A DNA stretch of 64,000 bases from Gibbula magus (GCA_936450465.1 OW388291.1:79559436-79623435), one strand, 5' to 3'. Positions 42,101-57,100 are shown, numbered from the stretch's first letter. Notes: generated by a model not told the origin, from the letters alone. Program-made: numbers and translations.

Positions 42101-45100
42101 GTTGGTTTGGATGAGGTCAAGCAGACCTTCACACGACTTCAGCGAGACACCGACATTTATTGACTTATTGATTGCAATATGCCGCCATACACTTCTATAG
42201 TAGTATTGACTGACTTTGTTCATCAGCTGATTATTGAGGTGAGGCGAGTTGGGTTTAACGCCGCTTTCAAGGGTATTATTGAATGACTTCGGTGTTTGGT
42301 TTAGTTTGTAGGTCGAGCAGACCTATAAATGACTTAGTAAATGTTCTTTAGACATTATTCTTGTACCTACTGAATTCTATTGCCTGCAATAGCCTGTCAT
42401 ATACTACTTATGACTGACTTTCTTTATCAGCTGATTATTGCATGACTTTGGAGGTCTGATGTAAGTCAAGCAGACCTACACAAGACCCAAGTTATGGTTC
42501 TTTAAGACATTTATTACACCTATTGACGGTTATTACCTGCAAAAGGCTGCTATACACTACTGATGTATGACAATGTTTATCATTGGCTGATTATTGAACA
42601 ACTGCTATTGCCTGTTTGTTATAGTCTACGACAGACTCCTACTGACATGCAGGGTTTATCATCACTTGATTACGCGATGACTTGGTTGGTATGGTAAGAT
42701 AAAGCAGACATACACAAGATCTGAGTTAACATCTTGTTAGACACCTCCTGACTGTTACTGCTGCACCAAGCTGTTATATGCTCTAGTGACTAATGTCACG
42801 TTATCATCCGCTGGTTACAGGGTGACAGTTCAGCTTCGGTTTCGTCAACAGTCATGCACAAGACTATTGAGTACATCTTGGCAAGAGATTTACATCTATT
42901 AACCTACAGGGTGCTATGGGTAGCTATTGACTGACAGGTTATCATGAACTGATTACTGGATGACCTCATCGGTTTGGTTGGTTTAGTTTGGGTCAAACAG
43001 ATCAACACAAGCTTCTCTTAAATGACATGTTGTATAGCGATACATCTACTAAGGTAGACTTGCAACAGGTCCTTGAGGGTACAGTTTTTGTTTAAAGAAA
43101 TCAAGATATCACTTTATAGCAAAAATGACTTGAAGATTCAAACTTTCCAGAAATATTGTGCATGGTATTATCTTTATAAAAAACATAGTGCTACATGTGC
43201 TTAGTGCATTGGGTTTTGGATCAAAAGGTCCGGGGTTGGAATCCCGCCAGGGGCTTGGTAACTTTGTCTCCTGTAGAGAACTGTTCTACTTGCAGTAAGG
43301 TTTGGGTGCAATGATACACTGAATTTCAGCACTGTATCATCCATGGTTCTCTAGTCCAGTCGATGCTCGCAGGCTTCACAGCAGTGCATAGCATGTTTTC
43401 TCCCTGCAAGTATACTATCAGCCCTGACATAAGTAAAATACTCTTGAAAGCGGCGTTAAACCCCAAGTCCTCTCACCTCAGCCACCTAAACGCCTAGTCC
43501 TCAAGGAGGAAGGATAACAGCCCAGGGGACTGAGAGAGTCTGGCATGTGCTAGACTGTCTGGCATCCTGATACACCCTCAGCACGGGCCATGTGCTGGCA
43601 AGATGCTCTTACAACCAACCATTGAAAGCTAGATTAGATAACATTGTGCACACAACAGTAAGAGTTTACTGCTTTCATTGACAGCTAGCACTTCTTTAAA
43701 GTTTGCATTGTTTGAGAGCATCTGTTACCAAATATTTGATGATGTTTCTCATTCAGGTTTAAGAAGTGTAGCAGATAAAAGGATTCATTTTTTGGATGCA
43801 TTATTCAAAAAAGGTACTGATCACAGTGTTGAGAGATGGGTCTTGAGTCCCCCAGATCAGACATTGTAGTCTGTCACCAAACCTCTTATTTTTTAAGAGC
43901 CTAAACAAGTCTACAACAAGACTATACAGAGTTTAGTTTAAGGAAAATAAACACATCTCAGAGGCTCTATTTTTATTTCATTTTTTTTCAATTTTATATT
44001 TTATTTTTTAAATTTTGAAATGTTATTTTTACGAAATTCATTTCAGAGACAATGTTGTAATACTGCCATTGGTGTGGCTTGAAACGACCAAAACATTCTC
44101 CTTCATATCTCAGCTATACACCAAGTAGAACCGATACACCCTGTAGCAGCTGTATCATTGCTCACACTGCTAAACAATATCAAACTCTAGTCTCACATGC
44201 ATAAAATGTGCTGGAATTCATGGTAACCTTGACAACGCAGACACTAAAATGTTATTGATCTCCCTTCAATGGTGGCTTCAACACTTTCTCTGATGCAGTG
44301 GAGCTTGACTTTACTCAGATACACTAGCTTTTCTCCTGGAGGCATCAAGCATGAGCTGTGCTACCAGTGTCTGCAGGCTATATATACATGAATCACTCAA
44401 TCACACCAAGTATCTGCATTAACTGGATCTGCCATGTGTAACCTCTTCTTGACATAACAAGTTTGCTCTTTTAGAGTGTGTAAGAATGGACTATATATTC
44501 ACATTCAATGTGGGTCAGCGAAAGTTTTATCTTATTAGAAATACATGCAGTGAACAAATGTCACATTGTTATATTTGGGATCAAACCATTGCAATAGTAC
44601 AAATTCTTGTATTTTTCCGAGAAAAGTCCCTTGTTGGATTCAAACTAACACCTTCACATCAATCACCAGCAACAGTGGTGTCAACAGCTTACCCATTTGA
44701 CAAAATGAGGTCCAACAATGGGTAATTAAGTATTCTAACATCCAGTACCCCTCTGATAGATGGAAAGTGACACAGCACCCAGGACGGAATATACAGTTTC
44801 ATTTTAGGTCAAGTTCACCACTGAACTAAGAATCAGGAAACATGACGTTTAGAAAAATACATCAATTTAGTTTAGCTTCAGAGTAAGCAGGATGGAGGCC
44901 ATAAAAGAATTGATTTTTACATGGTCCCAGTGCCAGAATGTCATCTATATTTATCACCCAAAACTGTGTTCCACAGGAGATATCGCTTGTGGGAGATCAA
45001 GCGATATCTCCTAGGATAGGAGTAGATTTTGTACAATGCCCTGTCACCGTCAACTACATGACATCACAATGCATTTACGTCATCGAGTAATGACATCACA

Positions 45101-48100
45101 ATACTATGACGTCATAAACATGATGACGTCACAATGCTATGACCTCACCGCACTGGAAGTAAAATGGAGAGATGTGCTCAGAGATGTACACTATTTTCAC
45201 TTAAACGTAATAAGAATGATTTTGGATGATAAATAGAATCTCACCCTCGTGAGGCAAGCCTCGGATATTTGTAACTTTTATCAACTCGTGTTGATATATT
45301 TGATATCAGAAGACACTTGGGTGAGATTCTCTTTATATCTGCCTAGCTCAACTGTTATACAGAGTCTGAATGGTGTATAATAGTATCAACTGTTATACAG
45401 AGTCTGAATGGTGTATAATAGTATCAACTGTTATACAGAGTCTGAATGGTGTATAATAGTATCAACTGTTATACAGAGTCTGAATGGTGTATAATAGTAT
45501 CAACTGTTATACAGAGTCTGAATGGTGTATAATAGTATCAACTGTTATACAGAGTCTGAATGGTGTATAATAGTATCAACTGTTATACAGAGTCTGAATG
45601 GTGTATAATAGTATCAACTGTTATACAGAGTCTGAATGGTGTATAATAGTATCAACTGTTATACAGAGTCTGAATGGTGTATAATAGTATCAACTGTTAT
45701 ACAGAGTCTGAATGGTGTATAATAGTATCAACTGTTATACAGAGTCTGAATGGTGTATAATAGTATCAACTGTTATACAGAGTCTGAATGGTGTATAATA
45801 GTATCAACTGTTATACAGAGTCTGAATGGTGTATAATAGTATCAACTGTTATACAGAGTCTGAATGGGGTATATTAGTATCAACATCATCTCAGAGATCA
45901 GTTTCAGTCTACTGTTTTACCAAATTATTCGTCTTTATAACAACTGACCCATATATTGAATATCAAGTTTTATGTTTATTGTAATACCTGTAAAAGTATC
46001 AAGGTCGATACATTGAATACAGTATAGATTTTCACTTAATAAGTCTGCTAAAAGTCACAGATTGAAGCTCAAATCTGAGGTTGAGCCTTGTATACATTGA
46101 ATAGAGTATAGACTTTCACTTAACGTGTTTGCTTTATGTCACAGGTTGAACCTCAGTAACTTCTGACTCTTTGTTTGATGTGTTTGTGCAGCTGACCATA
46201 GACCGAGAGTCGGTTCAGTAATATGGACACGGTTGGTGAACCATAAAGAATTGCTGGATCTTGCTAGTAATAAATCCTCAGTTGACATTCTTACAATGGA
46301 CAATACAGGTCAGGGAGCAGGGGAACAGAACTGTCATGGGAAATGGTGAGAGCTTCAACCACAGATATCCGGCTAAATGAGAAGTTATGGTGAAAAAGTA
46401 AAAGACATACGCTGGTCAGACTAGCTTTTCATCTTTAAGACCCTTAATTTATTCTTATACTTTGAAGTTATTCCAAGTTTGAAGTTGTTAAAAATTGGCT
46501 GTAGCTGAGCTTTTCCCGAAAACTTTCTATAAAGCATTGGACCATTACTATTCTATTGCATTGATGGAGTATAAACAATTACTGTGACCCTAGGCACCTC
46601 CTGTTAGACCCTAGCTGGTTATCCCTGTACCTATTGGCTCTAAAAGTACTCAACTGATTCCTGATTGGCCGACCTTCAAGAATCTTATTCCAAAAAATAT
46701 TGGAGTTCGGTCAGGGTTAATGATAAATAAACTCTGAATAAATAAAATACTGCATTAACAGAACAGTATTTAGTGTTATAACAAACTTAACTTCTTATCT
46801 ACTAAATCTATTAGTACTAAACTGAGTGACTGATCTGCCTTTCAAGATTCGCAACTCGATCATTACAAAATATTTTTTGGGCCAGGGACATTGATAAACT
46901 ATGAATCAACAAAAAAAATCATACTAAAAAACAGAAAAGGGTTAAGTGTTAATATTTCCACTTTATACCAAAAGAAATGTCATGACTTTCACTGCATGAT
47001 GTTCTAACCTTTCTGAAACAATCATAATTGATGTATTTCCAAACTGGTGCAGTTGAAACAACCCTCAATCAGCATTGTTCAACAGCATCAATCACTTCCC
47101 CCTTCTCTCAGTTTCACAACAGGAAGGCATGGAGTTACACCCATAGGTCAAATGCCATTACATCATGTGCTTTAGAATTTTATTCTGTGAACAGGTCTGA
47201 TCATAAAGACTTGCACTTTCTGTACCAGATACCAGATACATCTGAGTTGCATTCAACCAACATAAAAATATGCTCAGGTGTAAATCCTATTGAAACGTAT
47301 TGGTGCATTGAGGCTGCATTATTGCTGTTGTCATGCAGTATTCAAACAGCTTAGAGTGAAACTATTATAGTGAGGCAATTATAAAACCATATATTTCTTC
47401 TATGAAACGACTATGACAGAATGTGTATCTTATATTCAAAAGTATGCATGCACTTTAATCAACAACATTATACAGATGAAAGTATTTGAAAAGAAATGCT
47501 GATTTTGATAACTTCGCTCTCAATGACTGGATCATACAGTATCAAAAAACAATATTTTGTGGAATTAACAAAGGTTGAAACAAACATTTTCCAGGTATTA
47601 ATCCTAATGAAGTGTTTTTGCCAGTCAAAGAACTAACCCTGATATCATTTATTTTCATATTTACAAGAAAACATGTTACATCTTATTCCATGTTGATGAT
47701 AAAAACATTGACTAGGAAACAAAGATTTGCACAATTTTCATCCAGAAAATCTTGTTTTCTCATGCATTCCACTTCTAAATGTCTCTCAAAAACTTGATCA
47801 TCAGATAGATTCAATAATAAACATGTTCATACATTTGTTGTACATGGTGTATAATGAAAAGTGAAGCTAATCAGACTGTAGTCAAGGTATCCACACACTT
47901 GACCAGAAATGTTATTATAGCAGGTATGTACTAAGTCAGGTAGAGCATGCACTGACTGTCAACTCAGTGCTATACTGGATTGTATTGATTGTCAGGGAAT
48001 GTCGGACCGTGTCTGCCCGTGGGAGAGGAATAAACTGAATAGATGACCTACTTGTGTAAGCGAGGTGGAAGATGTAAATATGCTTGGATAAACACTGGTC

Positions 48101-51100
48101 ATATTGATAAAAATAACAATTATTTTCATGGGGAAATTGCATCACTGTTAAGCCACATGGAGGCAAATATCTAATCCAGATCCCGAAATTACAATAAATT
48201 CATGGAAAGTCTATGACAAAAGAGCTTGATTTTAGGTTTCTGAAAGTGAAGAAGTCAAAAGGCTCCTTTTTTTTTTGTTTCCTTTTTTATTTTATAAATT
48301 TAGATTTCTTTGTTAAAATTTTAATTTCAGTGACTGTACCAAATATCAAACAATATCCTCAGATAGGTGTTAAGTACACTTCACATTTATTACCCAAATT
48401 GTGAAACATAACAAGAATCATGCAAATATTAAGTCTTTATTTCCTTTGTCTATCAACTCTTTTCTTTGGACAAGTTTCCATTTTTGTTGTTGTCTTTGAT
48501 GTCATGAAATTGATGATGGCGCAACAATGAAGTGGGCATTGCAAGAGAAGTTGTCTATTTGCAATCTATTTTTAAATATAGAGGCTGTTCACAAAAAATA
48601 ACTTTGTTATTCTTATTTTGAAGACATTTTTGTATACACTGATTCAGAAAAAATGGCTAAGTTTGACATCTAACATTCAAATAATTGTTTGCTTTCGTTT
48701 CCACAAAAGTACATATATCTCTCTAGGAATTTCTAAAATCTAGGCGGGCTCCAAAGGAAGAGTTATTTGTCAAGGAGAAGTGATTATAATTGGATTAGAA
48801 AGTTTGAAATGTCAAGGTGAATATGTAGACATACACTTTTCAGAGATATTTGGAGGGGGCTGGGAGTATTTTGGTTTGTGTCTAGCGAAGGTTAGTTCAG
48901 ACAATGTGCGATGTGTCTAGCATCATCACAAACAAGTAGGATAAATAAGTTGGTTTCTTTCCGCCTAGACAAATATTGTTTCATTTTGTGTAAAAATTGT
49001 ATCAATTAAAGTATGCAAGACATGACTTGAGGAACAGTTTACGAAATTTGAATGAATACATACAATTTTAAAAACATAAATACACGAGACTCAATGAGAA
49101 GAAATAAATGTATTGACATAATATTTGTTAATATGGTAGAGTAAAAATCGGGGATGTTTTTAGTTGTACTGCCTGGGATTTCATTCATGTTACAACAATT
49201 GTGAGGTGAGGTGATTTGGGGTTTGAAAAGCGATTCAAAATTTCACTTATATCACCACAGCTAGTATTATTACATGGAGAAAGCCTACATCACCATGGTG
49301 TTATGTACTGCAGTGAAATCTGTGAGCAAAAGCTGGAATCAGCCACAATGGGTGGTACTTCGATGAATTTCAATGTATCATTGCAGCCAAACCTTACTGC
49401 GTGTAGAACTGTTCATGAGTTCCTGGTGGGATTCAAACCCCAGCTATCTGAATCCAAAGTCAAACCACTGTGGTATTCTGCTTACCCATCACCAGAAGAA
49501 GCTCATGTAACTGATGGGAACAGAGACTGTGCCAGTCTAAGGTCAAGCTTATCAATGTTTGCACATTCCATTACATGCAGAGATTGTGCCGAGAATGAGG
49601 TGATTGTGTCGTCCACTCTCAAACTGACCTGTCCACTCACCGACCTGTGTGTACATAGGATCAGGGTCACACAAACACAGGGGAGACCGGCTAGTTTCAG
49701 GCAAACATTCCATATACGCTAAGTGAAGATGTCCAATGATCACATAGATTTAAAATAGAGGCTAGCTTAGGGGAATGGCGGATATCCCATTGAATGAATT
49801 AATATAATACATGGAAGATCTCATCAGAAGGTTAAGACCAGGGATGCAGAAATCGGTCTATTTGCCGGACATGTCCGATTGTAAATCCAGTTTGACCGAA
49901 TGGAAAATTGACCTATCGGACATCAGTTGACCGATTGCAGAAAATAAAAGGAAAACTAAACTTACAAGCATATTAAATAAAGGCAAATGGCCCTGCTTGT
50001 GTCGGTCATAATTGTTTATGAAATTGAAATATGTTGATCCAGTCAAGAAGTCACATTTATTCTTCACAGCACGAGGCACGACGTCAGTCGTCATTATATT
50101 CAGTAAATTATAATTGTCGGCAGAAAAAACACTTACCGTTTGATATTTAATTGAAATTTTCAGTGTCATTTAGTGACTGAAAGATATGACCCATTTCACA
50201 ACATTATTTACGAAAAAGATTTCATTAAAATCGCATTGTAAACAAATTTTGTCAAAGATAAACATTACATGAACGTGTGGCTTCACCGTACCGGTGAATC
50301 ATGAATTTGTTACAGATTAAGATTTTGCTACTTTGAATCTCGATAAATTTAATAATATCTCGTTCATAAAACATAGGTAACATATTGTAACAAAATATGA
50401 TAGATCAATATCGATGTATGGTAAAGCTATTATACAAATTCAAAATAAATAAACCCATCAAAAACGAATAATTAGCAATATTATTTCACGAGACGTTATG
50501 TAGTCAAACACCGTTTGTATGACGCTACAAACACGCGATCGCTTTTACATGATGACACACGTTATAAAGAGGTACGCTTATTTAAAAACTCCAATTTCTC
50601 TTGCGTTTACATTAATTCTTTTTATTTTATAATTATTCATTTACAATTGCGAAATATGTCTCCAAATAAAATATAAAAGTAATCTTATTAGAATAAGTTC
50701 AAATTTGTAACTACATCTTGAATAGGAAATAGTCGTATGGAAAATAGTTGGACCACGTGCTCTGCCAATTTTGTGATTTTACGTAAATTATATCGATATT
50801 GAAAACGAGTTCCTTTGAATTTAAAATGATTATTTAGAAGGTACATATCATTTGGTCCATGATTTGAAATTTTGATGAACTATGTGCAATTAAATTATTA
50901 GAATTTTCTCGTCTATCTTGACGCAAATTTGCTTGTTAACTCGCTTGTGTAAACTCGCTCAAACTAGCACTGTCGGTAAATCGTAGTTGGTAAACATTGA
51001 TTTTAAATTATGAACCATTTTATGCATGTTAATGATAAATAAATAGTTATCGTTAATTGCTTTCGTGTTATGTTTAATAGTATGCAATGAATGAAGAACC

Positions 51101-54100
51101 AACAAATAGTAATACTTTCTGATACTTTATTCATAAATTTTTTTTTACTTCCGGGTTCGTCTTTTTGGGTCAAAGATGAAATGTCCGACTGGCAAAAATT
51201 TGAATCTGCATCCCTGGTTAAGACGCTATATACAGTGTATATGAATTGAAATATAATGTGGTCATTTTAGCAACTTTCCTATTATATGTAGAACCTAATT
51301 CGTGCCAGTCTCCATCACTGGCTAATTTAAGCCTTTGTAGAGTTTCCTTCACTTTTCTGTGCTAGCAAATCAGAGCCACTACATCTTTTAGGTGCAGCAC
51401 TCCGCTATGTAAAGCTGGAAAAGTGAAGGAAATGCTGCAAGACTTAAATTAGCCATTGATGGGAGACTGGCGCAATGCATGCCTTGTGTAGGGAAGTTAA
51501 TTTTGGAATCAAAGCCACGTTCAAATCACAGCTAGTTACGGTTAGAAACATTGCTGTTGCTCTGCACTGCAGTGAAACCTGCAAGCATTAACTGGACCTA
51601 GCTGATGTTGTTTCTGGGGGAAAATGTCCATTGTCCATTTAAAGTTTGGTTATTTTTTAGCAATTACTTCAAATTTTAAGTGAAGCTGTAAAATAGTTTA
51701 TATGGTTTTAAATAGGATGGGTTTTATTTTCAGGTGAGACATTAACTGAAACACGATGCATAAGATAGAACAATGAAGTCATACTATCATAACAAATTTA
51801 TAATCCTTAAATATTTCAAAACATTTCCCTTTATCCCATTCAGTTACAGAAGTAAAGGATGCAGTATTAGAATCCTTTGCAACATCACGTGCAATATTAT
51901 GCAAAGCATTGCCGAATAAAAGGAAGTACTGGCAAGGTAACCATTAAGTAAACATATATCACATAGAGGGAGCACCTGTCTGTTTAACACACCTGACCTT
52001 GTACACTCTACATATCTACCGGTACCTCACTATGTGTGTACTCCTACACATATGCTAACTTCCTACAACTATTTATATCTACGTGCAGCCTCCCTTCCTC
52101 CCCAGTTTACTGCTAGTTGTTCTGTTCTGATGGAAAGCCTGGCTGTGGCTGAAGTCTGTAGATGTGTCAGATCTTACATTTTCTATGACTCATAGCTAGA
52201 CAAGCTTTAATAAATGTTTTAGAGGATTAACAAAGTCCTGTTCGGGTCCTGTTATAATGAAGGTACAGAAAGGAGATGTTTTATTCATGGGTCATTTTGA
52301 GATCTACGTTCTGTGTTACACCATTTTCTAGTGTTGCTACATCAGGGTGCTAAAAGAAGGAATTTGTTTGTCCAAGGATCTAATATGCGTAAGATTGAGG
52401 ATGAGACTAAATATTACAAAACCATGAAAGACATGAAAGAAAGAGTCATGTTACACTGAGGTAACATCAAGAATAAATACGCTTTTGTTCAACAACCATA
52501 AAGTTCAACAAAATGATGAGTCAGCATTTGTCTCAACTTATCTGATGATGCAATCAGGATCAACTTGCACAAATTCCCCTCAAGCTGAGGTGATTGTTAC
52601 TGTTTGGATTTTTACATTCTTTTTCGAAACTCAATGTCATCACTCTGAGTTAAGGGTACCATTAGTCTAAGGCATGTTGTACATGTAGGTCCTGAGGTGG
52701 GCTGGGGTGAGGTGAGGTGAGGTGAGGTGAGGTGAGGTGAGGTGAGGTGAGGTGAGATGAGATGAGGTGAGGTGGTGTTTAACACCGCTTTCAAGTGTAA
52801 TTCATCACAGCTGCTAGTATATTTGCAGGGAGAAAACCTGAAATGCCATGGTAGCTATGCATTGAGGTGAAACCTGCGAGCATAGGCTGGAACTAGGGAA
52901 CCATGAATTATACTGCACTGAAATTCAGTGTAGCATTGCCCCAAAAATCTTCTTACATGTAGAAGAGTTCCCTACAGCGGTCAAAGTTATGGAGCCCCTG
53001 GTGGGAATCAAACCCCGAACCACTTGATCCAAAGTCGATAGTGCTATCCCGCACCCTACACTTTAAATACTACTACTACTCTACTACAGATCTACATGAT
53101 CCAGCTACTTCCTTCAACCACAGAGGAAGAACAGAAAGGCAGATGGGCTTACATACAACCAGTGAATTAATGATTGAGGTGAATCTAGCATTCTGTCCTG
53201 GCCTGGCACAGCTCCAACACAATCTCTGGTGGTGGTCATGTTACCTGTGAAGTCTGGACAGTGTCTGAACTTTTGCTAGATTTTCTCATATTATACATTC
53301 CTGAGAATTTATGTCTATTTTAAATAAAATGCATTGTAGCAATGGATGAAATGTGCCTGAAACGTTACCTGTCCTAAATCATGATTTTGTTAATATTGTA
53401 AAATTAAGCAAAAAGATAGAAAACTTGCCAGGACCAAGAGTAACAAAGTTCCAGGCTCTCGGATGGCCTTATTTCATAGACTGCACACTGGATGAAGGTA
53501 CAAAGTTTTATAATTTTTTAAAAATGTAACAATTCACTTTCATCTTCTTTATTGCTTCAAATATCACTTAATCATGTTATTGATTACTATTTTGTAAGCT
53601 ATATATGTACAGTGCAATGCATAATCAATGTTTCATGGTATTAATATGAAGTCTTGTCCATTGTAAGACTGCTTACAACTTTAATTCTGCTTTCATCCAA
53701 TGAGCAGCTAAGATCAGATTTATTTGTGAAATGTCATCAATAAAATCCAAAAAGTGAATTGTTCCATTATCAACTGACATTTTTTAAATTGGCTATAAAA
53801 AATCTAATTGTGAAATAATTACCGGTACACGCACAAACAATTATGAGTGAGTTATTGCTTCACTCTTCTTGGGCAATATTGCAGCCACCAGCTTCGACAC
53901 AAACAATTGACACAGAACATTTCATGAAATATCAGGTGAATATCATGATCTTGAAGTTTCCAAGAGTGAGTGAGTGAGTTATTGTTTAACGCTGCTTCGG
54001 CAGTATTGCAGCCATTAGCGGCGAAAGTTTCCAAGAGATAATCTTCAATCTTTGTATATAAAACATAAAGAGTTGGTGTATCAGTTTGAGGCTCCCAAAT

Positions 54101-57100
54101 AGATAGGTAGATAGCGTAGTGTTCCTTGGTGCAACTAGAAATAGATCAAACTGGTGCATTCCTTAGCTCTCAGGAGGGTGTTCAGTAGAAGGACAACCGG
54201 GAAAACCTTTCATGTAGAATGCTGAATTATTTTTAGACCTATGTTATAGTAACACAAAGCAGACTATACCATCTTTTAGTATTATGTCATGCATGGATAA
54301 CAATCAGATATATGTATATTATCAGTCGGCTGGGCTAAACCAGAAATAAAATTTTGATGAAGTTAAAGATGAATAACGAATCGTATGCCAGCCTAAAATA
54401 GCTACTTTTACTGAACTTGCCAAAACTACAAGTTTTAGATTGCATATAAAGTAATTCCTATTTCATTCTCATTATTGCAATGTATTGAGTATAGAGAGTA
54501 ATATAAAATCATGCAATGTTTTAACCATAGAAAACACTGTACCAAGTACCTCAGCACAGACAAGAGTGAAGACCTTGTACAAGGGATAGAAGTCAACTTC
54601 AGGTGCCGGAGCTGTGCGTTTTCAGGTAAACTAATCAGACCTATGATAACAGATTCTCATAAAACAGACCTGACAAGATAAGGCTTTAAATGGAGAGTTG
54701 GGTTCATTAGGATACACTTGGGTATTCTCCTGTAGAGAACAGGAGAGATAGCCTCATACCGGTATTCTGTACTGTTCATTGGTTGGTTTTCATATGATCG
54801 TCCAATCAGATAGAACTGAAGCATTATTTTATACAAATGATTCAAGAGACCTTCCATGTCTCCCTTGCTCCCTTACTATCAATTTTTAATGTAGAAATTT
54901 TAGAAAAATAAGTTTAACATTTACTCTCTAAAATTTTAAATTTTGGTTTTATTGCTAAAACAAATATACAGAATTGACAGAACAATTTGAATCAAATATT
55001 TGGCAATCAGGTTAACTTTTTAAACCATAAACAATTTAAGACATCTTGTCCTCCCACAACTCCAGGAAACAGAAATAGCAATTTTATAAATGTAATCAAG
55101 TGACAAACTATAGAGCAATGTCTTTAGCAAGTCTAGTTCAGCTGTAAGTATGAACACTCTGCTTGATGGACAGAGTGATCAATCTATCTAGTGTAGATGA
55201 CTGTGCTAGATGGTTTCTCCTGACGTGCATAGAGAACAAGGAACCATTAATCACTTCAAGCTGAGACAACTATGTCACTCAGACACTATGAATACAAAGA
55301 AGATGACATTCAGATTGTCAGTCCTGCTATCCCCATAAAGGTTACTCAAGTCATTTCTTCCCATGTAACCTGTTGCAAGGGGAGTGAAAAAATGACTTTA
55401 TGGGAGAGAGAATATTTTTCTTAATGACTGTGTATAAAACTATAAAATCAATGGGTGGTCAATTTACAGCTATCATAACTCGTTAAATCTGGGACCGACC
55501 AATGGCTAAAGACTGACTATTCAAGAATAATCCAGCATCTGCAGGTAAAGGGTTATAATTTGACGAGGACATGAAAGGAATTGGTGAACAGGTAACAAAA
55601 TATCTGAGGCTAGAGTATACTATGTTTTACCCTCAACTGTGTGATTCTTGTACACATAAGCTGACTCAGAATGTTAACAACAAGCTGCCATAACCAACTC
55701 TCCGTATAACACAAGCCTCACCACTCTGTGACTTTCACACTCAGATCTCTGTACTTTAGGGTTGGAGGTAAGGGAAGGTGATTTGTGGTATTCCACTTGT
55801 GTCATGGCTGCTGGTATTATTGCAGGGAGTAGCTATGCATTGCAGTGTAACCTGCAAGCATTAACTGGAACTAGCAAACAATTGGTGGTGGTGCGCTGAA
55901 ATTCAGTGCATCATTGCGCAGCACCCAAATCTTACTGCGTTTAGAACAGTTCTCCATAGTCTAACATTTAGCCTCTGGAATGAATTATTTCATAAAATTT
56001 AAAAATAAAAAAATAAAATAAAATAAAAAGGAGCCTCTGAGATGTGTTCATTTCCCTTAATCTGAGTCTTGTTGTAGACTTGCCTAGGCGCTTAACAAAT
56101 TAAGGGGTCTGGATGACAGACTAAGTTCTCCACAGCAGACAAAGTTGCTGAGCCCTGGCAAGTTTGAAAACTGGACCACCTGATCCGAAGCCGAAGACAC
56201 TAACCACTGCGCTATCCCACCCCTATTTTAGGGTTTGACTAATAGCTAGGTTATGACTATACCTCTCTAAAACCGAATTTTGATCACACACCAGCTCTCA
56301 CTCCAATCTGCACATGCATAATTTAGTGTCCAGATTTGTGATTAAATATCTTAATATTTTTATGAAACATTCTTGGTGAAAATGCTATTAATCTTGCAAA
56401 TTATAGACATTCAAAATAAGATAGATTGCAGTTTGTTTGTTTAAATCATATTTTAAAAGATATACTTCCCATCTGTGACAATGCAATATGATTAGGTGTC
56501 ATTCTGTAATACATTTACAGATTTATGATGATTCATAATACATTATATGGTAACATTAGGTGTCATTCTGTAATACATTTACAGATTTATGATGATTCAT
56601 AATACATTATATGGTAACATCCCGGTCTCATGTTCATAAATCAAAAAGAAAGTTTGAGTCATGAAAATTACATTTTGTTTATGGTAAATTACAGTAATAG
56701 TAATTAATTAATTGTAGTTGAATTAAAAAATAAAATTGCATTTGAATAACCTTCTTTTTTCTTCTTTTTCTTTTATATTTATTTTTGTAGCACATTTACA
56801 ATGTGGTATACAATGATATTGCAAATAACCTTCTTTGTATGAATATAATACTCAAATAAAAGGTTACCAATTCTGAAGGAAAGTTATCTATCTCTTGATC
56901 CTAAGAGTCTCAATTACATATTCAGTAAAATAAAACTTATGATTATTCCAACCCAACCTACAGAAAGCCCTATTTAGTATACTGACTTCGAGCCCAGTGC
57001 AACAATCAATGATAACACAAAGACTAGCATATTGTATCAACAGCAACAGTTGTCAACTAGAAGAGCGTTTGCGGGACACCGCAAAAGCAGAGCAGCTCCG

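Noticed and set aside
49216..49722. 168-codon plus-strand open frame
   Set aside because: Most of it is antisense to a SINE copy and it has no recognisable domain.
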